Assembly (NCBI RefSeq): GCF_000330725.2 | Contig: NZ_AMZY02000005.1 | Location: 173,382-237,381 of the forward strand | Length of the DNA stretch: 64,000 nt | DNA from: Mariniradius saccharolyticus AK6 | GTDB taxonomy: Bacteria > Bacteroidota > Bacteroidia > Cytophagales > Cyclobacteriaceae | Direction: 5' to 3' | Shown here: positions 1 through 7,697 of the stretch, piece after piece | How the letters are laid out: each line of letters opens with the position of its first letter | Numbering within the stretch: position 1 is the stretch's first letter | The notes under the pieces: generated by a model | Seen by the model: the letters and a program-made list of their open reading frames with translations, nothing else | Database searches by the model: none | Told to the model about the DNA's origin: nothing | Position numbers and translations under genes: made by a program

Positions 1-483
1 CAAATGCGTCGGCTTGATGCCGATTTTCAACGCAGCTTCGATTTGGGCGCGCATTTCCTTCTCGACCTCCTCGGGACTGGCATTCTTGGCGACAGACGCA
101 CAATCCTTGTACATAAATCCATCCGGCCCCACCAATCCCGGCACTTCAGACTTGGAAGCAACAGGTCCCCATTTGTAAGTATGCCACTCATTGGTCAGGG
201 TGATATGGACGCCGATGTCCAGATTGGGCATATCCTTGATGAGCTCACCAACCTCTGTCGACCAGGCACAAGGCATCATGATGCTGGTCGAATTGACTAC
301 ACCCGTCTTGATGGCATGGATGGTGGCGACATTTTCGGAATGCGCCATCCCGATATCATCGGCATGGATGATGAGCAATTTGTCGGTTTTTGAATAACCC
401 AGTCTTTCCGCCAAACTGAGCGGCTGCTGGGCCAAGGAAGGAAGCGTCACCAAAAACGCAATCAGGTAAAGCAGGTTTTTCAT
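1..483 (-). CDS. YdjC/ChbG-family carbohydrate deacetylase, secreted (3' end outside window)
   Basis: The gene starts at 483 and runs off the left edge, so about 161 N-terminal residues are visible. Residues 1-19 form a signal peptide ending in SLAQ. The family's metal-binding start motif is seen as IIHADDIGM (HADD at about 40-43), followed by a run that fits YdjC proteins (HSENVATIHAI, then MMPCAW). The visible part ends in KPTHL, where the family's next metal-binding His is expected. YdjC/ChbG enzymes remove acetyl groups from amino-sugar oligosaccharides. A secreted form suggests periplasmic glycan processing. The downstream half, with the rest of the active site, cannot be checked. Confidence 0.85.
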   Translation of the reverse strand, partial: MKNLLYLIAFLVTLPSLAQQPLSLAERLGYSKTDKLLIIHADDIGMAHSENVATIHAIKTGVVNSTSIMMPCAWSTEVGELIKDMPNLDIGVHITLTNEWHTYKWGPVASKSEVPGLVGPDGFMYKDCASVAKNASPEEVEKEMRAQIEAALKIGIKPTHL

Positions 484-486
484 GGT

Positions 487-1539
487 TTATTGTTTGAGGC
501 CTTTGATAATCACATTGCCGGTGTTGCCGGGTTGGCAGGGATACTTGAGCAGGGTTTCGATTTTTTTGGGTTGATCAAGGAGCTTGAAAAACTCGTCCAA
601 ATATTGGATGCTGAATTTAATGTCTTTTTCGTCCAAAATCGAACTTCCATTGTAAAGTGCATAAAACGCATCCCTATGCCCACGAAAGGTATCGAGCGTA
701 GGCGCAAAATCGGCCATATTTTCCACACAAAAGCCCCGGTACCGCCGTTCTGTAACCGCAGACATCTCCAACTCCGGCGCGGGCTTGGCATAGGGCGCAT
801 TGACCATTCCTGCATGGTCAAAATCATAGGGAATCGGGATGGGGCGGTCATTTTCGGATTTCCTGAGCAAATAGATGTTTTGCCTGTACTCGATGGACCA
901 ATCCGTGTTGCCGATCATGAGTTGAAAAATGGACATCCGCAGATAAGCTTCCAAGTCTGTCTGATGCGGGCGAATCAAATCCCGCTCGACGAGTTCCAGT
1001 CCCGTCCTGTTGACCACTGCCCCCTCTTCTTCCAACAGAAAACCCGTCAAGGTCTCGATTTTCTCCTTTTTCCCTCCTGTATCCTCAAGGGTAAGCTTTA
1101 CCAAGCGAACCCGAAGTCCATCCCGATTGAGGATTTGATAGGCTTTGTAGACGTAGTATTCCCGCAGCAGGTACCGCTCGCCCTTACAAGGCATGACGAG
1201 TTTCAGTTTGTCATAACCGTGGAAAATCCCGGGATTTTCCCCCTTTTCGGGAAAATTGAGCAACAAGGGCGGATAGCTGCATATACCCATTTCCCTACGA
1301 AAATGTCCCCGGGTGCGGACTTTGATTGGAAAGGCCTCGTTTCCGGAAGCTTGGTTTTCCAACAAAAGCTCAAAAGGAAGGTATTCGGGCTTGCCACTCA
1401 GGTCTTTGAAAAGTGTATTCACGTCGCCCTTTAAGCGGATCTCCAATACTGCTTCCGAATCAAACAACCCCTGCGCATGGATGGGAACAATACTCCAAAC
1501 GACCAATGGGACAAGAAAAAAAAGGAAAGGGAAACGCAT
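487..1539 (-). CDS. Secreted protein with CotH-kinase-like signature
   Basis: This is a protein of about 350 residues. The start at 1539 puts a hydrophobic signal peptide right at the N-terminus (MRFPFLFF..., cleavage near HAQG); an in-frame ATG at 1560 would add seven residues. I do not recognise it by name. The segment NTDW (about 211-214), QN (about 220) and PYDFDHA (about 237-243) resembles the catalytic N-x-D / N / D-x-D pattern of CotH-type atypical kinases, so a secreted CotH-like fold is possible. That assignment is inference from short motifs. It lies 3 bases upstream of the YdjC gene on the same strand, so the two are probably cotranscribed. Confidence 0.7.
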   Translation of the reverse strand: MRFPFLFFLVPLVVWSIVPIHAQGLFDSEAVLEIRLKGDVNTLFKDLSGKPEYLPFELLLENQASGNEAFPIKVRTRGHFRREMGICSYPPLLLNFPEKGENPGIFHGYDKLKLVMPCKGERYLLREYYVYKAYQILNRDGLRVRLVKLTLEDTGGKKEKIETLTGFLLEEEGAVVNRTGLELVERDLIRPHQTDLEAYLRMSIFQLMIGNTDWSIEYRQNIYLLRKSENDRPIPIPYDFDHAGMVNAPYAKPAPELEMSAVTERRYRGFCVENMADFAPTLDTFRGHRDAFYALYNGSSILDEKDIKFSIQYLDEFFKLLDQPKKIETLLKYPCQPGNTGNVIIKGLKQ

Positions 1540-1588
1540 GTCTGTCCGATTTACATTCACAATTGGCTCAATTTTTTCAAAAATCCTG

Positions 1589-2149
1589 TTACCATCCCCA
1601 TGGCCTCCCGGGATTCTCCACAGGCTTGGTCAAGTCGAACTTTACAGCTACCCATCTATCTGTACCGATTCTTCGGAGATTGTAGGTGAAACTGGTATCA
1701 TCCACCGTAATCCACCACACGTTGTGCGCCGCATGGGGGATCAAATTGGCGGTCTCTTGGTCAGCTGGAAACATCTGGGTCGTCGCCGAACCCGTATTGC
1801 TGGCCAATCCACCGTATTGTGTCACCTTATCCGGCGATCCATCTTCGTGCCTGTGGTCATGCTTGAGTTGGATCAATTCGTTTTTCATCGTCAAAACCCA
1901 AGTTCTGGACTTGTCTTCGCCCACATAAAATGGGATGTGGAGGAAATCAGGCCCGCATTCCATGATGTACATAGTCAGCCTTTTGCCCAAAAATGGATCA
2001 TTTTCCGCAGGGGGACTGATGAGTTGCCCTTCGAAGGCCTGCCCACAACGCGCACTTAAATTTTCCCAAAAAACCTTGTTGGGAGCCATTTCCTGAGCAC
2101 ATATGCCCAGCGAAATGGAAAAAAGAACCGCGGCAAAGATCGTTTTCAT
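1589..2149 (-). CDS. Secreted hypothetical protein
   Basis: This is a protein of 186 residues. The start at 2149 is chosen because it begins a standard signal peptide (MKTIFAAVLFSISLGICAQ); an upstream ATG at 2197 would bury it. The mature part has no motif I can name. It carries several His residues (KHDHRHEDG) and aromatic-rich strands (NVWWITVDD, DRWVAVKFD), which suggests a small periplasmic beta protein. It is followed 50 bases on by the CotH-like gene on the same strand. Its promoter region is shared with the divergent cryptochrome gene. Confidence 0.7.
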   Translation of the reverse strand: MKTIFAAVLFSISLGICAQEMAPNKVFWENLSARCGQAFEGQLISPPAENDPFLGKRLTMYIMECGPDFLHIPFYVGEDKSRTWVLTMKNELIQLKHDHRHEDGSPDKVTQYGGLASNTGSATTQMFPADQETANLIPHAAHNVWWITVDDTSFTYNLRRIGTDRWVAVKFDLTKPVENPGRPWGW

Positions 2150-2232
2150 AAATAAATCTTGGGATAATGATTTACGAATTATTCCTGAGAAGCCCAAACA
2201 CTTTTCTTGGACAGCCTGTTAGCCGATTGATT

Positions 2233-3660
2233 ATGAAGTACAGGCGCATTATCGTTTGGTTTAGAAATGACCTCCGCATCCATGACAATGTCACGCTTTC
2301 CATGGCCTGCGAAAAAGCGGAAGAAGTAATACCCGTGTATTGCTTCGACCCGAGGCATTTTGGGGAGATTGATTTGGGGATGGAAAAGATGGGTAACTTG
2401 AGGGCGAAGTTCCTTAAGGAAACTGTTTCTGAACTGCGCCAAAATCTCCAAAAATTGGGGGCCGATCTAGTCGTGCTGCAGGGATTTCCAGAAAAGGAAA
2501 TCCCCAATTTGGCCGTAAGCTTGCAAGCTGAAGCGATCTTTTTCTCAGAAGAAGTCACAGACGAAGAAAAACAGGTCGATGATGCACTCGAATCCACGGC
2601 TTGGAAAAAGGGGATCAAAACCCGCTCCTTTTGGCAGCATACGCTTTTTCATATTGACGACTTACCCTTCCCAATTGGGCAGACGCCGGAGGTTTTTACC
2701 CAATTCAGAAAAGAGTGCGAAAAATTCTGCAAAGTCCGGCTGCATGCTTCCACGCCGAATGCAATCAATTTTCCTAAGATAGAAATAGAAAAAGGGCAGA
2801 TTCCTGCATTGTCGGAATTTGGTTTGGAGGAGCCTGAGGACACGGGAAGAGGCGTGTTGATGTTTAAAGGTGGTGAACAAGAAGGCCTCAGGCGACTTCA
2901 GACCTATTTTTGGAACCTTGATTGCCTCAAGGACTACAAGAATACACGCAATGGCTTGCTCGGAGCAAACTACAGCAGCAAATTCTCGCCCTGGTTGGCC
3001 CTCGGTTGCCTTTCCCCAAGGCAGATTTATTGGGAAGTGAAGCGCTATGAGAAGGAACGTGTCAAAAACGACTCGACCTATTGGCTGGTCTTTGAGCTGA
3101 TTTGGCGGGACTATTTCCGCTTTATTGCCAAAAAACACGGCAACAAAATCTTCCAGCTCAAGGGAATCAAACCATTTGCAGACCGCTGGAGACGGGACGA
3201 AAGCCTGTTTTGGAAATGGGCAAACGGCCACACGGGCATTCCCTTCGTGGACGCCAATATGCGGGAACTCAACGGAACGGGCTTTATGTCCAACCGCGGC
3301 AGGCAAAACGTAGCCTCTTTTTTGGTCAATGACCTTGGCATCGACTGGCGCTGGGGCGCAGCCTATTTTGAAAGCAAATTGATCGATTACGATGTGTGCA
3401 GCAACTGGTGCAATTGGATGTATGTGGCTGGCGTAGGCAACGACCCGCGCGAAAACCGATACTTCAATATCCTCAAGCAGGGCAGCAACTATGACAAAAA
3501 AGGCGATTATGTGCGGCATTGGATCCCGGAACTGGGGAAGGTACCGGGCTTTGATATTCATAGGCCTTTTGAATTGAACGCCTCCGAACTCAAACGATAC
3601 GGGGTGAGTCTCGGTGGAAACTATCCCCACCCAATCGTGTCGATGAAGGTTTTTACTTAG
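2233..3660 (+). CDS. DASH-family cryptochrome / photolyase
   Basis: This is a protein of 475 residues. The start at 2233 gives the typical N-terminus (MKYRRIIVWFRNDLRIHDN). Photolyase alpha/beta domain (about 1-200) is followed by the FAD-binding helical domain. DASH hallmarks are visible: FELIWRDYFRF, GNKIFQLKGI, MSNRGRQNVASF, LIDYDVCSNWCNW, VAGVGNDPRENRYFNI and GDYVRHWIPEL. Members bind FAD and an antenna pigment, repair cyclobutane dimers in single-stranded DNA and may sense blue light. The gene stands alone, divergent from the small secreted gene, and is followed by an intrinsic terminator. Confidence 0.95.
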   Translation: MKYRRIIVWFRNDLRIHDNVTLSMACEKAEEVIPVYCFDPRHFGEIDLGMEKMGNLRAKFLKETVSELRQNLQKLGADLVVLQGFPEKEIPNLAVSLQAEAIFFSEEVTDEEKQVDDALESTAWKKGIKTRSFWQHTLFHIDDLPFPIGQTPEVFTQFRKECEKFCKVRLHASTPNAINFPKIEIEKGQIPALSEFGLEEPEDTGRGVLMFKGGEQEGLRRLQTYFWNLDCLKDYKNTRNGLLGANYSSKFSPWLALGCLSPRQIYWEVKRYEKERVKNDSTYWLVFELIWRDYFRFIAKKHGNKIFQLKGIKPFADRWRRDESLFWKWANGHTGIPFVDANMRELNGTGFMSNRGRQNVASFLVNDLGIDWRWGAAYFESKLIDYDVCSNWCNWMYVAGVGNDPRENRYFNILKQGSNYDKKGDYVRHWIPELGKVPGFDIHRPFELNASELKRYGVSLGGNYPHPIVSMKVFT

Positions 3661-3708
3661 GCAACTGATCCCAAAAAACCTGCATTCAAGCCTCAAAAAA
3701 GGAGTCCA

Positions 3709-3738
3709 CCATTTCCAAAAACAGGAAATGGTTTTTTT
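3709..3738 (+). terminator. Intrinsic terminator after the cryptochrome gene
   Basis: A perfect 8-bp stem CCATTTCC / GGAAATGG with a 7-base loop (AAAAACA) is followed directly by seven T. It lies 48 bases after the cryptochrome stop codon. Confidence 0.85.
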
Positions 3739-3779
3739 ATGCTTATCTAGTATTGTTTTTTCATGAAAAATCCCAACCT

Positions 3780-4748
3780 ATGAAAGCCGCTGTGTACAGG
3801 TCCTATGGTCCGCCGGAGGTGGTCCAAATCCAAGACATCCCAAATCCAAGCCCGAAAGCGGATGAGGTATTTATCAAGGTTTTTGCCAGCACGGTCAATC
3901 GGACGGATTGCGGATTCAGGAGTGCGGAATACTTCATCTCCCGGTTTTGGAGTGGACTTTTCCGTCCAAACGAGCCTGTATTGGGTTGTGAATTTGCGGG
4001 AGAAGTGGTGTCGGTGGGCGAAAAAGTCAAAAAATTCCAAATCGGTGATCGGGTATATGGCTTCGACGATGCCCGTTTTGGAGGCCACGCCCAATTCAAA
4101 ACCATCTCTGAAAACGCAGGCATTGCCAAGATACCGAATGGCATTGATTATCCAACCGCGGCCATGTTGACTGAAGGTTCCCATTACGCACTCGGCAATA
4201 TCCGTGCTGCAAAGACCCAGGCAGGACAGCAAGTGATGGTCTATGGCGCGACCGGCGCGATCGGTTCGGCAGCCGTACAACTGCTCAAATACTTCGGTGC
4301 GCATGTGACCGCGGTCTGTCCTTCCCCAAAGGTGGATTTGGTGAAATCGCTTGGAGCGGATGTGGTGATCGACTACACCCAGGAAGATATCTCCAACTTG
4401 GCGACGAGGTTTGACCTGATTTTCGATGCGGTGGGCAAAAGCTCTTGGGGCGCATGCAAACCGTTGTTGAAACCACAGGGAAAATACATGTCGACCGAAT
4501 TGGGCAAAAATGGTGAAAACGTCTGGAAAGCGATCTTGCAGAGTAAATCCAAGGGAAAGCGACTGCTGTTCCCAATTCCCACCACTGAACAAGAGGATAT
4601 CCGTTTCTTGGGGGAATTGGCGGCGAAGGGGTACTTCAAACCGGTATTGGACCGAACCTATGATTTGGAAAATATCGTCGAAGCCTATCGCTACGTCGAG
4701 ACGGGACAAAAAACCGGAAACGTGGTCATTAACATTCCACAGAACTGA
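3780..4748 (+). CDS. NAD(P)-dependent zinc-free alcohol dehydrogenase / quinone oxidoreductase-like
   Basis: This is a protein of 322 residues, starting at MKAAVYRSYGPPEV; a longer in-frame reading from 3753 adds nine unlikely residues. The GroES-like domain carries LGCEFAGEVVSVG, where zinc ADHs have GHE, and lacks the Cys-rich structural zinc loop, so it belongs with the zinc-independent quinone oxidoreductases of the MDR superfamily. The Rossmann dinucleotide motif is VYGATGAIGSAAVQL. The C-terminus (ENIVEAYRYVETGQKTGNVV) is typical. Substrate cannot be told from the sequence. The gene sits between a terminator and the VOC lipoprotein gene. Confidence 0.88.
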   Translation: MKAAVYRSYGPPEVVQIQDIPNPSPKADEVFIKVFASTVNRTDCGFRSAEYFISRFWSGLFRPNEPVLGCEFAGEVVSVGEKVKKFQIGDRVYGFDDARFGGHAQFKTISENAGIAKIPNGIDYPTAAMLTEGSHYALGNIRAAKTQAGQQVMVYGATGAIGSAAVQLLKYFGAHVTAVCPSPKVDLVKSLGADVVIDYTQEDISNLATRFDLIFDAVGKSSWGACKPLLKPQGKYMSTELGKNGENVWKAILQSKSKGKRLLFPIPTTEQEDIRFLGELAAKGYFKPVLDRTYDLENIVEAYRYVETGQKTGNVVINIPQN

Positions 4749-4849
4749 TAGATTTTTTCGGTTGCCGGGATTTTTCGGATGGTATTTTGGCTTGGTTGAT
4801 TTTGGCCTATATTGACGCTGTTTGGATATTTGCCAATTCAGCTTCACGT

Positions 4850-6199
4850 ATGAAAAATCCCTGTTTCAAAACCATCCTAAGATCTTGGATGCTTGTTCAG
4901 CCATTGGTTGTTTTATTGATTTTTTCCTGCCAAAACAAAGACCAAACCCAACAAGCCGAACATTTGGGACAAATGGAAGCATTTGCCGAAATGGTCGCTG
5001 CAGGCGTCAAACCGATTGCCTTGAGTGCGCCACTCGCTCCCGAAGAGGCGAATGGTCTCTTTGAAAAAGCGGAGGAAATCGCCAAAAAGCATGGTGTATC
5101 CATCTACCGGGAAGCTGATTTGGTACAAACGCAATTGTTCCCAGCAGATGTCGCCAAAGGAAAGGAAGTGCTGATTTTCTATTCGGGCAACAGCTTGGAC
5201 GCTTATCTTGACCTGAAAAAGACCCTGAGCGATGGAACCTCGGGAGAGGCAGAAGCACGCAGGTTCGGTCGGCTACTGGGCTACCCCGTCACGCATATCA
5301 ATCGACTTTTGGCAAAAAATTCGGACTTCCGGACTTTGGCGGATTTTGGGATTTCCGCGACCAACCTTTTTTTGTACTATAAGGACTTGCCGCGGGCTAG
5401 GGATTTTTACCACCGTCTATTAGGGCTGGAGATCGTGTCGGATTATGGTTTTGCTGTGACGCTTCGGATTTCGCAGGACGCTTTCGTGACCTTGGTCGAT
5501 GCTGCGGTGGGTCGACACAAGGCTGAGGAACCCAAAACCGTCGCAATTGCCCTCCTGACCGACCAATTGCCGGAATGGTACACCTACCTGCAGACCCACA
5601 ATGTACAAATCAAATACGAGTACAAGCCAAAAACCAACAATGCCCACGACGGCTTTGTAGCTGTGGATCCTGAAGGCTACCTGCTGGAATTTGAGACATT
5701 CAAACAACATCCCGAAAATGAACGCCTGATGCCGCAGCTCCGGCGCTTTGCCGCCTTGCCAACGCAAAGTGACAGTGTGGCGGCTGGAATGGGATTTTAT
5801 GGGGCAGTCACCTGGCTGTATTACCAGGATATGCAGGCTGCGCAACTTTTCTATGAGGAAAAAATGGGTTTTGAACTCATCGTGGACCAAGGCTGGGCCA
5901 AGGTGTACAGGGTTTCCGAAACGGGATATGTGGGATTGGTGGATGAGCGGCGCGGCATGCACCGGTACACCGAACTGAAAGGAACGAGTATATCATTCAT
6001 TGTGAAAGACTGGGAAGGCTGGCATGGATATGCGCAAGCCAATCAGCCCCTGCCAATTATCAAGGAAAGATATACCGGAAAAGATGGGCGCTACGAAGCC
6101 TTTGTCGGCGAAGATCCCGGGAAGTATTTCTTGGAGTTCAACCAATTTTTGGAGCATCCAGACAATAAACGGCTGTTGGAGGTTTTGGGGGAAAAATAG
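4850..6199 (+). CDS. Lipoprotein with two glyoxalase/VOC-fold domains
   Basis: This is a protein of 449 residues, starting at 4850 (MKNPCFKTI). A hydrophobic stretch ends in LLIFSC, a lipobox, so the protein is probably membrane-anchored outside the cytoplasm. An N-terminal region of about 140 residues has no name I can give. Two vicinal-oxygen-chelate units follow: one from about 170 (TNLFLYYKDLPRARDFYHRLLGLEIV ... GYLLEFE) and one from about 325 (WLYYQDMQAAQLFYEEKMGFEL ... KYFLEFNQF). The closing E residues fit VOC metal ligands. VOC proteins act as glyoxalases, dioxygenases or binding proteins. An extracytoplasmic lipidated tandem form is unusual, and the function is unknown. Confidence 0.8.
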   Translation: MKNPCFKTILRSWMLVQPLVVLLIFSCQNKDQTQQAEHLGQMEAFAEMVAAGVKPIALSAPLAPEEANGLFEKAEEIAKKHGVSIYREADLVQTQLFPADVAKGKEVLIFYSGNSLDAYLDLKKTLSDGTSGEAEARRFGRLLGYPVTHINRLLAKNSDFRTLADFGISATNLFLYYKDLPRARDFYHRLLGLEIVSDYGFAVTLRISQDAFVTLVDAAVGRHKAEEPKTVAIALLTDQLPEWYTYLQTHNVQIKYEYKPKTNNAHDGFVAVDPEGYLLEFETFKQHPENERLMPQLRRFAALPTQSDSVAAGMGFYGAVTWLYYQDMQAAQLFYEEKMGFELIVDQGWAKVYRVSETGYVGLVDERRGMHRYTELKGTSISFIVKDWEGWHGYAQANQPLPIIKERYTGKDGRYEAFVGEDPGKYFLEFNQFLEHPDNKRLLEVLGEK

Positions 6200-6215
6200 C
6201 TGTCTGTCAGTGATA

Positions 6216-6983
6216 TCAGGAAAGCGTCAATGAATCCAAAAACTCCCTGATCGCCTCCAAACTCTTTTCGGGCTCCTCAAACATCCCCATGTGCGCAGCG
6301 TCTTCCAATTCGAGGTAAATGTCCGCGAATGGCTGGAGCTGACGGCTGTTTTCAATTTTCACGGCTGTGTCCAAACGTCCAGAGATCAACAATTTTTTGC
6401 CCAAAAAATGCTTCCAAACATCCAACCTATCCTTCCTGTCCCGCATGGCCGCGGTATAAGCGATCAATGCGGCGGTACTGCTGCGCTTTCCTTCTTGGAT
6501 CAACCATTGAATCCTGCTTTCGAGATGCACAGCCTTTGACGGAGCGAAAAGCCCTGGAACAAAGGATTCCAAAAACGGGTCAATGCCGTTCTTTTCCAAG
6601 AAAGCAATCACCTTATTGCGGGTGTGTTTTTTCTCCGCATCATCCGGCAAAGCCGTTGAGTGGAAAAGGCCGATCCCCTTCAATCTTGGTCCCAAAAGCT
6701 CCGCCAACGCGAGGGTCACATAACCGCCCAAGGAATGTCCAATCACAATAGGCGACTCGATCCGCTCTTTCTCCATCCAATCGGCCATGTCAGCGGCCAA
6801 ACTTTCCATCGAGATTTCCTTTTTGGGTAGGGGATTGTCCCCAAAACCCGGCAGGTCAATGGCAAAAACGGTATGCGTGGCCGCCAAGGCTTCTGCCATT
6901 TCAAACCAGATTTCTTTGGATTCGCAGAATCCATGGATCAGGATCAGAGGCTGTCCTTGGCCGGTTTTGGTGAAGTGGGGCAT
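6216..6983 (-). CDS. Alpha/beta-fold hydrolase
   Basis: This is a protein of 255 residues with the standard fold. The oxyanion motif is LILIHGFCES (about 13-22), the nucleophile elbow is GHSLGGY with Ser84, the acid is likely in SGRLDTAV (about 205), and the His is in EDAAHMGMFEEPEKS (about 231). There is no signal peptide, so it is cytoplasmic. It is convergent with the VOC gene, 16 bases apart, with no obvious terminator between. Substrate is unknown; esterases, haloperoxidase-like and acyl hydrolases share these motifs. Confidence 0.88.
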   Translation of the reverse strand: MPHFTKTGQGQPLILIHGFCESKEIWFEMAEALAATHTVFAIDLPGFGDNPLPKKEISMESLAADMADWMEKERIESPIVIGHSLGGYVTLALAELLGPRLKGIGLFHSTALPDDAEKKHTRNKVIAFLEKNGIDPFLESFVPGLFAPSKAVHLESRIQWLIQEGKRSSTAALIAYTAAMRDRKDRLDVWKHFLGKKLLISGRLDTAVKIENSRQLQPFADIYLELEDAAHMGMFEEPEKSLEAIREFLDSLTLS

Positions 6984-7018
6984 AAAAACAATTTTTCTTT
7001 CAAGGCACTTTAATAACC

Positions 7019-7026
7019 CAAAAGTA
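7019..7026 (-). promoter_or_regulatory. Possible -7 promoter element for the hydrolase gene
   Basis: Minus-strand TACTTTTG matches the Bacteroidota -7 consensus TAnnTTTG and lies 36 bases before the hydrolase start. No good -33 partner is seen, so support is modest. The remainder of the 258-base gap (6984-7241) holds nothing else I can name. Confidence 0.35.
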
Positions 7027-7241
7027 ACGATGAAGTATTGGTTATATAAAATGCATCGTCAATTTGATCGGTGATTTTAAAGGAGCTTTCAACCCCAAAT
7101 GATGAACCTTTGATTTCTTAAAGTCAATGACCAAAATCGGCTCAACTCAAACAACATTAGTAGAACTTATCCGCTGATAGCTTAAGCTCGAGAAATATTA
7201 CCTAGCTGCTACCCTAATCGTTAGACCAAAATTTGTTCTCC

Positions 7242-7475
7242 CTATAATAGGTTTGTTACTAAAATGTCTTCATCCAAGGACTCCCAATGAATACCTTCTC
7301 CTCCACCAATGAAACGAAAATTCAAAAGTGCATCTTGGTTTGCATCTCGTAGCTTTGGGAACCACTCCAAAGGAATACTAAGTTCCCGTCCATCCTCTAA
7401 AGAAATATACATTCTGGCCTCATCGAACCTGACGTCTATTGCTAAGGGTGATTTACTTATTGTCAAAATACTCAT
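7242..7475 (-). CDS. DUF2442-domain protein
   Basis: This is a protein of 77 residues that fits DUF2442: an N-terminal beta strand pair (VRFDEARMYISLEDGRELSIPL), then EWFPKLRDA and the closing IHWESLDEDILV. DUF2442 proteins are often found next to DUF4160 partners and have been suggested to form toxin-antitoxin-like pairs; that role is not shown here. Its start lies inside the DUF4160 gene, a 23-base overlap, so translation is probably coupled. It would be the last gene of a dxs-DUF4160-DUF2442 transcript. Confidence 0.8.
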   Translation of the reverse strand: MSILTISKSPLAIDVRFDEARMYISLEDGRELSIPLEWFPKLRDANQDALLNFRFIGGGEGIHWESLDEDILVTNLL

Positions 7476-7689
7476 TCCAAGATCTTTCTAGTGTCAACTG
7501 ATAAAGCTCAATAAATTTACGAATTTCTTTAAGGTCCTTTGCTCCAAATCCTTTCGATTTTACCAATTCAATAGGCCTGAGAAGAAATTTTGCCGTGGCA
7601 TTTCCCTTTTCAACGTGGATATGCGGGGGATCATGGTCGTTAGAATAGAAAAAGAAGCGATACCCAAAGACATTCAGAACCGTCGGCAT
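7453..7689 (-). CDS. DUF4160-domain protein
   Basis: This is a protein of 78 residues with the signature of DUF4160: MPTVLNVFGYRFFFYSND, then HDPPHIHVEKG, and a C-terminal helix ending in LERSWNEYFDNK. The His-rich HDPPHIHV box is the family's most conserved part. The gene begins only 8 bases after the dxs stop codon and overlaps the DUF2442 gene by 23 bases. The pair is typical of small, mobile toxin-antitoxin-like modules, though which partner would be toxic is unknown. Confidence 0.8.
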   Translation of the reverse strand: MPTVLNVFGYRFFFYSNDHDPPHIHVEKGNATAKFLLRPIELVKSKGFGAKDLKEIRKFIELYQLTLERSWNEYFDNK

Positions 7690-7697
7690 AGGCCCTA

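Noticed and set aside
3747..4847. A 366-codon minus-strand frame opposite the quinone-oxidoreductase gene
   Set aside because: The plus-strand gene has a clear Rossmann motif and MDR layout; the antisense frame has no domain or signal.
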